Shown one piece after another: positions 1 through 5,969 of a DNA stretch of 6,353 bases (position 1 is its first letter; every line of letters begins with the position of its first letter). The position numbers were made by a program, and so were the translations under genes. The notes beneath the pieces were generated by a model. The model searched no databases. It had not been told where the DNA came from and saw nothing but the letters and a program-made list of their open reading frames with translations. This DNA is from Chloracidobacterium sp. UBA6041 (GTDB lineage Bacteria > Acidobacteriota > Blastocatellia > Pyrinomonadales > Pyrinomonadaceae), in contig DIYZ01000053.1 of the NCBI GenBank assembly GCA_002427845.1, positions 1-6,353 on the forward strand, read 5' to 3'.

Positions 1-194
1 TCGCTCACTGTCGGCGGCTCCACGGGATCGATTTCGCTGCTGCGCATCGCCTCGAGACGTCGGCACGCACCTTGGATATACCCAAAGTCGATGGCATGCG
101 CGGCAGTGGCCGGGAGGATCGAATCTTTCATAGAGTTGATGGTGCGCGGTTTGTCCAGCCCTCGCGGAAACTTCTCGCGATTGATCACTCTCAT
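1..194 (-). CDS. Kinase-like protein, N-terminal fragment, cut by window edge; paralogue of the gene at 2386-3522
   Basis: Reading the minus strand leftward from 194 gives an open frame to the window edge with no stop. The segment AIDFGYIQGACRR, then a stretch ending in EPPTVS, aligns without gaps to AIDYGYVQAARRR...EPPTLV at residues 24-54 of the complete kinase-like protein at 2386-3522. By my hand count 16 of 31 positions are identical, so this is the beginning of a second member of the same family. Only the pre-kinase N-terminal region is visible; the ATP-binding and catalytic parts lie outside the window, so activity cannot be judged. ATG at 194 is the first start after an in-frame TAG; ATG at 131 is an equally possible start. 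Neither has a good Shine-Dalgarno sequence. It lies 41 bases downstream of the methyltransferase stop on the same strand, which suggests one transcript. Homology is seen directly; the kinase role is inferred from the paralogue. Confidence 0.75.
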   Translation of the reverse strand, partial: MRVINREKFPRGLDKPRTINSMKDSILPATAAHAIDFGYIQGACRRLEAMRSSEIDPVEPPTVS

Positions 195-235
195 CAACAC
201 AACTTTATGGCTCTTCTATGTTTGAGTGCTTCTGA

Positions 236-989
236 CTATACTGGAACGGACGACCCTCGAGGAGAACCCATGCCGCCAGTTGCTTTTCGTAGTTTTAAGA
301 TTCGATAAACCGGGGAGCCGATTATCCTAATCGTGCGGCGGGACTCCATTTCGAAAACTTTCTCTACGGTTTTCTCTAAGCCCCTGCAATCTGAGACATG
401 AGGGCGAAAGGGTTTGCCTCGCGCCACCGGCTGATGTCGGAGGAGGCAGCGGAGACGCGATTCAATACGGATCAGCCACTCCAGCGACAGCAAGATGGCG
501 TGCTCCAAGGGATAACCAAGAATAAACACGCCGTCGTCACGAAGCACCCTTGCCGTCTCCCTGAGAGCAGCCAAGGGGTCGGGAATGTGCTCGATTACGC
601 TTAGACACACGGCTAGATCGAATGTCCGGTCGGAGTACGGAAGATTCAGAAGATCCGCTTCCACAAGCTTAACGTTATGGAGGCCGCGTTTATCCAGCAT
701 CCCTCGGGTGTAGCGCATGACAGGCGACAGATCGACTGCGTACCTCACGGCATTGTGAGGCGAGAGCGGGAAGAAGAAAGCCCGCACCAGTGCCGGCATC
801 GAGTGCCCGATCCCACTGTTGAGATGAGATCAGAGCGAAAGCGATTTTGACGCGCCGCCGAAAGAGCCGCCGGGTTAAGAAATTAGTCTTGAAGTATGCC
901 TCCGCGCAACCCACCCGATACTCAGGAGCTAGATCCGATCGAAATATTTCTTCAGGATAGTCTGCTTGAATTGGGAGAGGGACTTCCAT
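236..989 (-). pseudogene. Class I SAM-dependent methyltransferase (UbiE/Methyltransf_11-like), split by a frameshift
   Basis: Two overlapping minus-strand frames together make one methyltransferase of about 250 residues, a normal length for the family. The first frame (989 to about 742) carries the SAM-binding motif I, LDAGTGAGFLLPAL. The second (about 742 to 236) continues with the strand-2 acidic motif AVDLSPVM, then EADLLNLPYSDRTFDLAVC, the post-motif IEHIPDP, and VLRDDGVFILGYP (motif III region). The reading must skip one base, or two bases are missing, around 738-745, between REV and AVDLSP. Without that the first frame stops at 690, after 99 residues. The start is ATG 989, with only a weak purine stretch upstream. 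Known members methylate small molecules, quinones or sugars; the substrate here cannot be read. It precedes the partial kinase by 41 bases on the same strand. It may be a real recent pseudogene or a one-base sequence error; the rest of both halves is intact. Confidence 0.85.
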
Positions 990-1496
990 TTTTTCTCATC
1001 AAGTAATAAAGGAATTTTATTGTCCTGACAAGCCTTTCAACCAGCTGCCCCGACGATTAGATCGGGTTTATCCCGTTCTGACCTCGGACCGAGTATTGGT
1101 TGCGCTAGCAGAACCTATCGCAGGAGTGGCCGGCCCAGTTTCGCTCTAGAGCCGAGAGGCCGCCGCTCCGCAAAGGGCAATCTGAATCGACGGCGGCGCG
1201 TTAAGGTACCACTTGAAGTCCCGTGGGTGCTGCGGGGGAAAATCTTCTGTTGTGGATTGGCACCTCAGGCGGAGACGCGGCCTTGGGGGGGGAATACTCC
1301 GACGTGGGTATTCAACGCAGTTCTCGGCAAAAGTGGTGCGATCTTGAGCCGAGCAAGGGAGCTCATATTTATATGCAGTTGCAGCGTTTTCTGTGCCATT
1401 ACGCGTATGCGCGACGGAGTAAAATAGTGATTATGTCATCGACGTAACCAGGAGTTGCGTTGTCTCCAGTCCGGCAGTTGCTCGACCGAACACGGA
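990..1496. other. Roughly 500-base intergenic stretch with no supported gene
   Basis: This lies between the divergent methyltransferase (minus) and sulfotransferase (plus) starts and should hold both promoters. Visible features are an imperfect stem AGATCGGG/CCCGTTCT (7 of 8 pairs, 5-base loop) at 1059-1079 with no T-tract on either side, a run of eight G at 1285-1292, a TAAAAT hexamer at 1420-1425 that could be a -10 box but lacks a good -35, and AGGAG at 1450-1454. Short open frames at 970-1149 and 1223-1447 on the plus strand have no recognisable domain. I see no tRNA, rRNA or repeat array. Confidence 0.5.
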
Positions 1497-2328
1497 ATGT
1501 TACGATCTGCCGCGATGGACCGCGAGGCGCTAATCTTTCTTCACATCCCCAAGACAGCAGGGACGACGCTCAACCGGATCATTGAATGGCAGTACAACCC
1601 GGTTTCGATCTTCACGGTTGACCCCCACCGAATTCGGGCAACGATTCAAGACGTTTTCGGAGCAACGACGTCGTCGGTTCCGAGTCGTGCGCGGACATCT
1701 GCTTTACGGCATTCATGAATTCCTGCCGCAAGGCGCTACGTATATCACAATGCTCCGCGAACCGGTCGCCAGACTTTTATCGTCATATCATTTTATTTTT
1801 CGCAGGCCGCTTCACCCGCTGCACCGGAAATTAAAGACGGGCCGGCTAAGCGTGGAAGATCTTATTCGAATGACGCCTCATCGTCAGAATTTGCAGTGCC
1901 GATTCATCTCCGGAATTGGCGCCGGCGGGATTTGCGATGAGCGGGTACTCGACGTCGCAAAAGAAAACCTGACGCGTTCATTTCGGGTCGTCGGATTGTG
2001 CGAACGATTTCAGGAGAGCTTGTTGCTGATGATGGCGTCATTCGGATGGGAAGTTCCCTTTTATGAGAATCGCAAAGTTGCGAAGATTCGTCCTTCGGTA
2101 CAACCGGGCGTGATCGATGCGATCCGCGAGCACAATCGGCTCGATCTCGAGCTTTATGAGTTTGCCAAGAAGCTTTTTGAAGAAAACCTGCGCAAGAACG
2201 CAGACGTAATCCGGGATGGATTGGCTGCTCTACAAGCCACGCCGAAACCTGCATCCTTTAACAAGTTTTGCCGCTCGACCGAGGGCGCCGGCCGATTTTT
2301 GCTGAGCAAGGTTGCCTCTGCCTTGTGA
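1497..2328 (+). pseudogene. PAPS-dependent sulfotransferase (Sulfotransfer_2-like, HIPKTAG type), split by a frameshift
   Basis: The product would transfer sulfate from PAPS to a hydroxyl group, probably on a carbohydrate. The 5'-phosphosulfate loop HIPKTAGTTLNRII is encoded at 1542-1583 in one frame. The 3'-phosphate-binding motif LREPVARLLSSYHF is at 1756-1797 in another, with RFRVVRGHLLYGIHEFLP just before it. The two frames must be joined by skipping one base (or adding two) between about 1627 and 1660. Unjoined, the first frame ends at 1718, soon after the phosphosulfate loop. The joined protein is about 276 residues, a usual length for bacterial members related to heparan/uronyl 2-O-sulfotransferases. 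I chose ATG 1497; ATG 1515 is possible. The AGGAG at 1450-1454 directly abuts a TTG at 1455, too close for normal use. It is convergent with the kinase at 2386-3522. Acceptor unknown. True decay and a one-base read or assembly error cannot be told apart from one sequence. Confidence 0.85.
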
Positions 2329-2385
2329 CACCCAAACGTCAGACGACTTGCGGCGTGTGAGATTTGCGTGACGGCCGGATGCTAC

Positions 2386-3522
2386 TCAGGCCGGCAGCTC
2401 ACGGGCGAGTTGACGAAAGAGCCAGCGTTTTTCATTTTCCAGCAAAGGCAGCGAGATGCGGTTGGCTAACGAATTGCGAAAACGCATCTCCTTGGTAGCG
2501 GAGCGCATCTCACGAGCCATAGCGACCTTTCCCTTCTGCATCGTCATCAAGACCGCAGTACGCTGGAGGTCAAAAAGCCGCGCGGCCAGCGGGAACAACG
2601 CGGGTTGGGGAAACGACTCCGTGAATATCGAGAGATAGCCCCGCTCGAAAGCAGACAGAGTTTGCCTGGCGATCATCCGCCGTCGATCGAAGGGTCGTCG
2701 CAAGGTAAACCTCCATAATTCGCGCCGCATGAAGCTGCGGAAGATCGAAAAATCCCACAGCTGCACCCCTTGCCGCAACACGCCGGGCGGATCGATCAGA
2801 AACAACTCACCGGCCTCAAACAAAAAGTTCGCTGGCTTGTAGTCGTAATAAATCTCCCCGGTCCGTACTTCTGCGCGAGCGAGATTTTCAAACACTGATT
2901 GAAGAATCTTGCCTTCGCGGGAAGAGAGGCGCCATGGGGTCGCAGCCAGATCTCGCGCGAGCAGGTCGACGGGCATTGGGCAGATCTTTTCCGTCCAAGC
3001 CAGGTGCATTCGTGCCAAGATTTTTCCCGCAAGTTCGCATGCCGTGAGCACGTCGTCTCCGTGCTTACGATTCCATAGGAGGGCGGGGATTGTCTTGCCC
3101 CTCGCGAGCTCCATTACGTACGTGCGCTTCGCGGGGAGCAAAGCGAGCAGCTTTGGCACGCGCAATCCAGGAATCTGCAAGCTGGCGAGTCTTCCCAGCT
3201 GATCATGTTCGCATTGGAACCTCGCCTCCGTCGCCATAATCAATTGTTTCGCAACCGCAACACCGCCCTTCGCGAGCTCCACTCGATACACTCGGTTCCG
3301 CCAATTCCATTGCCAAAGTTCGCACCTTAGCACTCGCTCGCCTAGCGCCTCCTCGAGCTCGACCAGCGTCGGCGGCTCCAGAGAAGCTGCTTCGCTGGTG
3401 CGCACCTCATCGACTCTGCGACGAGCGGCCTGGACGTACCCGTAATCGATCGCGCACAGAGCGATCGCCTCCTGAGTTATTTCAGGCTCCTGGAAAACTT
3501 CTGCGGTTGATTGTTTCGGCAA
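2386..3522 (-). CDS. APH/protein-kinase-fold phosphotransferase, acceptor unknown
   Basis: A 378-residue soluble protein with the landmarks of a kinase-like fold. VAVAK at 88-92 places K92 as the likely ATP-binding lysine, and E105 in the next helix could pair with it. MELARGKTI (137-145) resembles the hinge. The catalytic loop YYDYKPANFL (225-234) gives D227, K229 and N232 with the HRDLKPEN spacing, and LIDPPG (242-247) stands where the metal-binding DFG aspartate (D244) is expected. The histidine normally two residues before the catalytic Asp is Tyr225. The loop is closest in style to InaA/KdkA/RfaY-type sugar or lipopolysaccharide kinases and to aminoglycoside phosphotransferases, but I cannot place it in one. 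The first ~55 residues, with AIDYGYVQAARRR, are shared with the gene at the left edge. No signal peptide or membrane segment is seen. The start is TTG 3522 without a Shine-Dalgarno sequence and is uncertain. Neighbouring sulfotransferases suggest it phosphorylates the same type of acceptor (inference). Confidence 0.8.
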   Translation of the reverse strand: MPKQSTAEVFQEPEITQEAIALCAIDYGYVQAARRRVDEVRTSEAASLEPPTLVELEEALGERVLRCELWQWNWRNRVYRVELAKGGVAVAKQLIMATEARFQCEHDQLGRLASLQIPGLRVPKLLALLPAKRTYVMELARGKTIPALLWNRKHGDDVLTACELAGKILARMHLAWTEKICPMPVDLLARDLAATPWRLSSREGKILQSVFENLARAEVRTGEIYYDYKPANFLFEAGELFLIDPPGVLRQGVQLWDFSIFRSFMRRELWRFTLRRPFDRRRMIARQTLSAFERGYLSIFTESFPQPALFPLAARLFDLQRTAVLMTMQKGKVAMAREMRSATKEMRFRNSLANRISLPLLENEKRWLFRQLARELPA

Positions 3523-3677
3523 AGCGGTTTGGATGGCTATTCAGTGAACGGGGCGTAATGATGGACAAAGTTGATGCCGGCTGGCAAGGTTTAACAATTA
3601 CAAGTATCGCGGAATTGTAACGTAATTGTTACCTAATTAATACGATTTTTGGAAAAACTTTTACCTGTCACTAGTCA
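3523..3677. promoter_or_regulatory. AT-rich divergent intergenic region, kinase-like gene (-) / sulfotransferase (+)
   Basis: The two coding regions point away from each other across about 155 bases. The stretch 3590-3660 is much richer in A+T than the flanking genes. A loose plus-strand promoter can be drawn as TTGTAA (3615-3620) and TAATAC (3638-3643) with a 17-base spacer, but the -10 match is poor. The region contains the inverted repeat listed separately, so shared or antagonistic regulation of both genes is possible. The promoter assignment is inference; the base composition is seen directly. Confidence 0.45.
3592..3632. repeat. Perfect 10-bp inverted repeat plus an extra half-site, candidate operator
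   Basis: TAACAATTAC at 3592-3601 and GTAATTGTTA at 3622-3631 are exact reverse complements separated by 20 bases. The core AATTGTWAC occurs on the plus strand at 3613-3621 and 3624-3632, offset by 11 bases, about one helical turn. A near copy, AATTGTTAA, lies on the minus strand within the left arm. Three similar boxes in 41 bases between divergent starts resemble a transcription-factor binding cluster. AT-rich DNA makes such matches easier by chance, and no regulator is encoded in the window. Confidence 0.4.
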
Positions 3678-4697
3678 TTGCGGTCACGTCTTGCCCAACC
3701 TTCTTACGAGAATAACAGTCAAAATCGCCGATTCTCGGTCCGAAAACTCGAGGCCGTAAAGGCCTTGACCGGCATTGCCGATTCCATAACGTCGTGCGAC
3801 GTGAGTAGCTCAAAATTGCGCAGTTCTTTGGAGCGACTGCGCTTGCTTTTGAGCATCGGCTCGCGACCCCAATCACGGCTCGAGCAAGCCCGTCTGAAGC
3901 TCGACCGCTTTTTGCTTTCCTTCGCGCGGGCCGCCCAAGTCCTCGACCCGTCCGCTCTGCCGCCCGTCGTCGTGGCGGCTGTCGGAGGATCTGGAACGCG
4001 CGTCCTCGTTCAAGTGCTTCGGAAAGCCGGCTGGTTCATGGGCAATCGCGTCGACTCGCGGAATGAAGATTCCCTGCCGATGGCGTGGTTTCTGACAAAA
4101 TGGCTGAGAAGCCTGAGGGATTTTCCGAATGTTGACAACCGCACCCTCGCCGCGGCCCGTCGCGATTTCGAGCGGATGCTAAACGTTCATCGGCGCGGCA
4201 TTCCGTCACCGGATGCCCGCTGGGGATGGAAAAATCCGCGTAGCATGTGGCTGATTCCGTTCTTCGCCGACCGTTTTCCGGAGATGAGATTCGTTCACGT
4301 GGTCCGGGATGCGCGCGACATGATGTTGTCGGAGAACAGATATTTTCTACGGCAGCACGGTCATTGGGTGCTCGGGCGTGACTGGTGGCAAAATCCGCTA
4401 GTAGCACAACTGGATTTGTGGCGGCTGGGGAACAAGCGGGCGGTGGAATTCGGCCAACGCTATCTAGGAGATCGCTATTATATGCTTCGCTACGAGGATC
4501 TGTGCCAGAAACCGGCCGAAACGGTTACACAACTTTTGGAATTCCTCGAAGCACCCAAAATGAATGTCGGGCCGCTTATCGAAGGGATTCGTGACCGTGG
4601 TAATATCGGCCGATGGCGCCGAGCCAGTGATGGCGCGATGGCCAAGCTAGGGCCCGATGTTCAAGCTGATCTGAAGCGTTTCGGCTATGAGCTTTGA
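3678..4697 (+). CDS. PAPS-dependent sulfotransferase (Sulfotransfer_1/3-like)
   Basis: A 339-residue cytoplasmic-type sulfotransferase. The 5'-phosphosulfate loop is VGGSGTRVL at 102-110. The 3'-phosphate site is FVHVVRDARDMMLSENR at 205-221, with R210 and S218 as the expected phosphate contacts. WGWKNPRS at 182-189, RYEDL at 271-275 and the C-terminal GNIGRWRR at 308-315 are further family landmarks (the last probably closes over the nucleotide). It is intact, unlike the other sulfotransferase, and belongs to a clearly different subfamily, so it is not a recent duplicate. The first ~97 residues before the loop are longer than usual and rich in Arg and Leu (LERLRLLLS). The start is therefore doubtful: TTG 3678 is the longest form and GTG 3801 would give 298 residues; neither has a good Shine-Dalgarno sequence. 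It is divergent from the kinase-like gene and convergent with the PAP2 gene. The acceptor is not readable. Confidence 0.88.
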   Translation: MRSRLAQPSYENNSQNRRFSVRKLEAVKALTGIADSITSCDVSSSKLRSSLERLRLLLSIGSRPQSRLEQARLKLDRFLLSFARAAQVLDPSALPPVVVAAVGGSGTRVLVQVLRKAGWFMGNRVDSRNEDSLPMAWFLTKWLRSLRDFPNVDNRTLAAARRDFERMLNVHRRGIPSPDARWGWKNPRSMWLIPFFADRFPEMRFVHVVRDARDMMLSENRYFLRQHGHWVLGRDWWQNPLVAQLDLWRLGNKRAVEFGQRYLGDRYYMLRYEDLCQKPAETVTQLLEFLEAPKMNVGPLIEGIRDRGNIGRWRRASDGAMAKLGPDVQADLKRFGYEL

Positions 4698-4719
4698 GAA
4701 CTCAGTCGCGGCGGAGTTC
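4698..4719 (+). terminator. Possible weak hairpin after the sulfotransferase
   Basis: GAACTC (4698-4703) pairs with GAGTTC (4714-4719) around a 10-base loop, starting one base after the TGA stop at 4695-4697. No T-tract follows, so a classical intrinsic terminator is not shown. Confidence 0.2.
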
Positions 4720-4766
4720 CTCCAGCAGATGGACGGAGTATAGTGCGGAACAAGAATGATTTTCAT

Positions 4767-4783
4767 CGAATCCTATGGATTCG
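4767..4783. terminator. Perfect 7-bp hairpin between convergent genes
   Basis: CGAATCC (4767-4773) and GGATTCG (4777-4783) form a perfect stem with a TAT loop, midway between the stops of the sulfotransferase (4697) and the PAP2 gene (4835). It is symmetric and could end transcription from either side. Only a broken A/T stretch (4751-4765) lies on the left, and no clean T-run directly follows on either strand. Confidence 0.3.
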
Positions 4784-4834
4784 CCCTGGACGTGTGCAAT
4801 TCACCCATCGCGAAATTTGACGTTCTGAGGCAGA

Positions 4835-5572
4835 TTAGTCTCCGGAAACTATGTTGCGGTGAGTTCCCTGACTAATATTCTGCCGCCGCCGGCGAAAAGT
4901 ATCAACCACGGTAAAGCAGAGGGCCAACCAAGCAACACTGGCTGCAATCGCGCCGAGTACATCCGAAAGGTAATGCGCATCCAGAGCTACTCTACTTAAC
5001 GCTACCAATATGACCAAGAGGGAGCCGGTTGCGGCCGATGTTAATCGCACGCTCCACCTCCGGAAAGTCCCTATGGCAAACACTACCAACAAACCGTAAA
5101 GAAGGGTTGCGTCCATGGTATGGTCACTTGGAAAACTAAACCCATGTACAGTCAACTCGAGATCCCCAAAATGCGGACGTTGCCGTTGAAAGGCTGATTT
5201 GAGAACGAAACCAAGCAATCTACCCCCAGGAATGGTTAGAACAAGAAGGAGTAATTCTTCCCATTTCCTGAGAACAACGAGAACCAAGGCCAGGAGCGAG
5301 GCCAGAACTGATAAAGTCGAGAACGCTGCTAACTCCGTGATATACTTCATTGCAAGCGTTGCTCCTGCTGTCATATTCGCGTGAAACCATGAAGCAACGA
5401 TCGCATCCGCTCTTATCAGGGGATCATCGTGAAGAACCATCTCGGCAAGTCCTCCAAAAACCCCCGCACTCCCGATCAGCAGTAAAACGCCTGCGGTCAA
5501 ATGAAGTCCGAGATATGCGCGTGGCGAAAAGCGTCTTTTAAGAAACCGCATCGACTGCTTTAAATGCATCAT
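4835..5572 (-). CDS. PAP2-family membrane phosphatase (lipid phosphate / undecaprenyl-diphosphate phosphatase-like)
   Basis: A 245-residue integral membrane protein with the three PAP2 (phosphatidic acid phosphatase type 2) motifs: KSAFQRQRP (K125, R132, P133), FPSDHT (147-152, with H151) and SRVALDAHYLSD (R194, H200 nucleophile, D204). Hydrophobic segments at about 20-46, 84-101, 107-123, 155-170, 179-193 and 205-224 fit the usual six-helix layout. Members dephosphorylate isoprenoid or glycerolipid phosphates at the membrane. PSDH in place of PSGH is typical of BcrC-like undecaprenyl-diphosphate phosphatases, so recycling of the C55 carrier is a reasonable guess but not proven. The start is ATG 5572: GGGAG lies five bases upstream. 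An in-frame ATG at 5671 would add 33 polar, unrelated-looking residues and sits upstream of the likely -10 box. The basic N-terminus (MRFLKRRF) suggests a cytoplasmic N-end. Convergent with the sulfotransferase. Confidence 0.88.
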   Translation of the reverse strand: MMHLKQSMRFLKRRFSPRAYLGLHLTAGVLLLIGSAGVFGGLAEMVLHDDPLIRADAIVASWFHANMTAGATLAMKYITELAAFSTLSVLASLLALVLVVLRKWEELLLLVLTIPGGRLLGFVLKSAFQRQRPHFGDLELTVHGFSFPSDHTMDATLLYGLLVVFAIGTFRRWSVRLTSAATGSLLVILVALSRVALDAHYLSDVLGAIAASVAWLALCFTVVDTFRRRRQNISQGTHRNIVSGD

Positions 5573-5597
5573 TTTCTCTCCCACAGGCTCCGCCTGT
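5573..5597 (-). promoter_or_regulatory. Leader hairpin with GGA loop next to the PAP2 ribosome-binding site
   Basis: On the minus strand the leader reads ACAGGC-GGA-GCCTGT, a perfect 6-bp stem with a GGA loop (5597-5583), followed at once by GGGAGAGAAA and the ATG at 5572. The Shine-Dalgarno sequence GGGAG also contains a GGA. A GGA in a hairpin loop plus a second GGA in the ribosome-binding site is the arrangement bound by CsrA/RsmA repressors in known systems. Binding here is inference. Confidence 0.4.
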
Positions 5598-5638
5598 TTA
5601 CAACGGATCCTCTTACAAAAACCAATTGTATTGCAAAT

Positions 5639-5644
5639 ATTATA
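5639..5644 (-). promoter_or_regulatory. Candidate -10 box for the PAP2 gene
   Basis: The minus strand reads TATAAT, a perfect match to the sigma-70-type -10 consensus, about 67 bases upstream of ATG 5572. No good -35 is found 16-18 bases further up, so the promoter is tentative. It would give a leader of about 60 bases that contains the GGA-loop hairpin. Confidence 0.35.
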
Positions 5645-5877
5645 GATAGCGGCAATTTCTGTACATTCCACTTGTCGAGTTTTACTAGGAGGCCATCAGC
5701 GTCGAATTTGCGTCCGGGCCGAGTTACGGCGAACCAAAACGACGGCGGTATCCCGGCTTAAATTAGGGCGGAGTCCATCGCACCATACCTCAAACACGAA
5801 TTTTAGGGTCGCCAGCTTCGAACCGATGCGTCCCGAACTCAACGCCGTATCACCGGAAACAAGATCTGAAAATGTTA
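5645..5877. other. Intergenic stretch without a supported gene
   Basis: This lies between the PAP2 promoter area and the IS-like segment. A 64-residue minus-strand open frame at 5696-5890 has no recognisable domain and no good ribosome-binding site. Base composition is less AT-rich than a typical promoter region, so it might be the decayed remnant of a coding sequence, but I cannot identify one. Confidence 0.4.
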
Positions 5878-5969
5878 GAAGCCATCTCACAAATGTAATC
5901 TACCCTGGATATTGTGTATAGTTAGTTATGGACGACCTAACAGAACAGCAGTGGAATGTGATTGGCGAA
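5878..5969 (+). mobile_element. Probable remnant of the left end of an IS5-family insertion sequence
   Basis: From 5928 the frame reads MDDLTEQQWNVIGE, which matches the usual opening of IS5/IS4-type transposases (Leu-Thr, then Gln-Trp and a hydrophobic pair). The 50 bases before it begin with GAAGCCATCTCAC, the kind and distance of terminal repeat expected at such an element's end, and include TATAGT (5917-5922), a possible -10 box. The transposase similarity stops after ~14 codons and the frame runs into an unrelated secreted protein. No matching right-hand repeat is seen in the window. The end-repeat identification is from memory of the family's style, not a database match. Confidence 0.4.

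Noticed and set aside
72..308. Plus-strand open frame of 78 codons
   Set aside because: It lies opposite the partial kinase start, whose minus-strand frame has clear paralogue similarity; the plus frame resembles nothing.
1059..1079. Stem AGATCGGG/CCCGTTCT as a terminator
   Set aside because: No T-tract on either side, one mismatch, and both flanking genes start rather than end toward it.
1223..1447. Two overlapping plus-strand open frames in the 500-base gap
   Set aside because: No ribosome-binding site, no recognisable motif, and the two frames compete for the same bases; not supportable as genes.
1904..2254. Minus-strand open frame of 116 codons
   Set aside because: It lies opposite the sulfotransferase, which has clear motifs; it is a shadow frame with Arg/Ser-rich, non-domain sequence.
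2374..2395. GCCGG...CCGGC stem between the convergent sulfotransferase and kinase stops
   Set aside because: Only 5 bp with a 12-base loop and no T-tract; short GC-rich matches like this are expected by chance.
4036..4407. Minus-strand open frame of 123 codons
   Set aside because: It lies opposite the PAPS-binding core of the intact sulfotransferase and shows no domain of its own.
5696..5890. Minus-strand 64-codon open frame between the PAP2 gene and the IS-like segment
   Set aside because: No similarity I can recognise, no good Shine-Dalgarno sequence, and it overlaps the presumed IS end.
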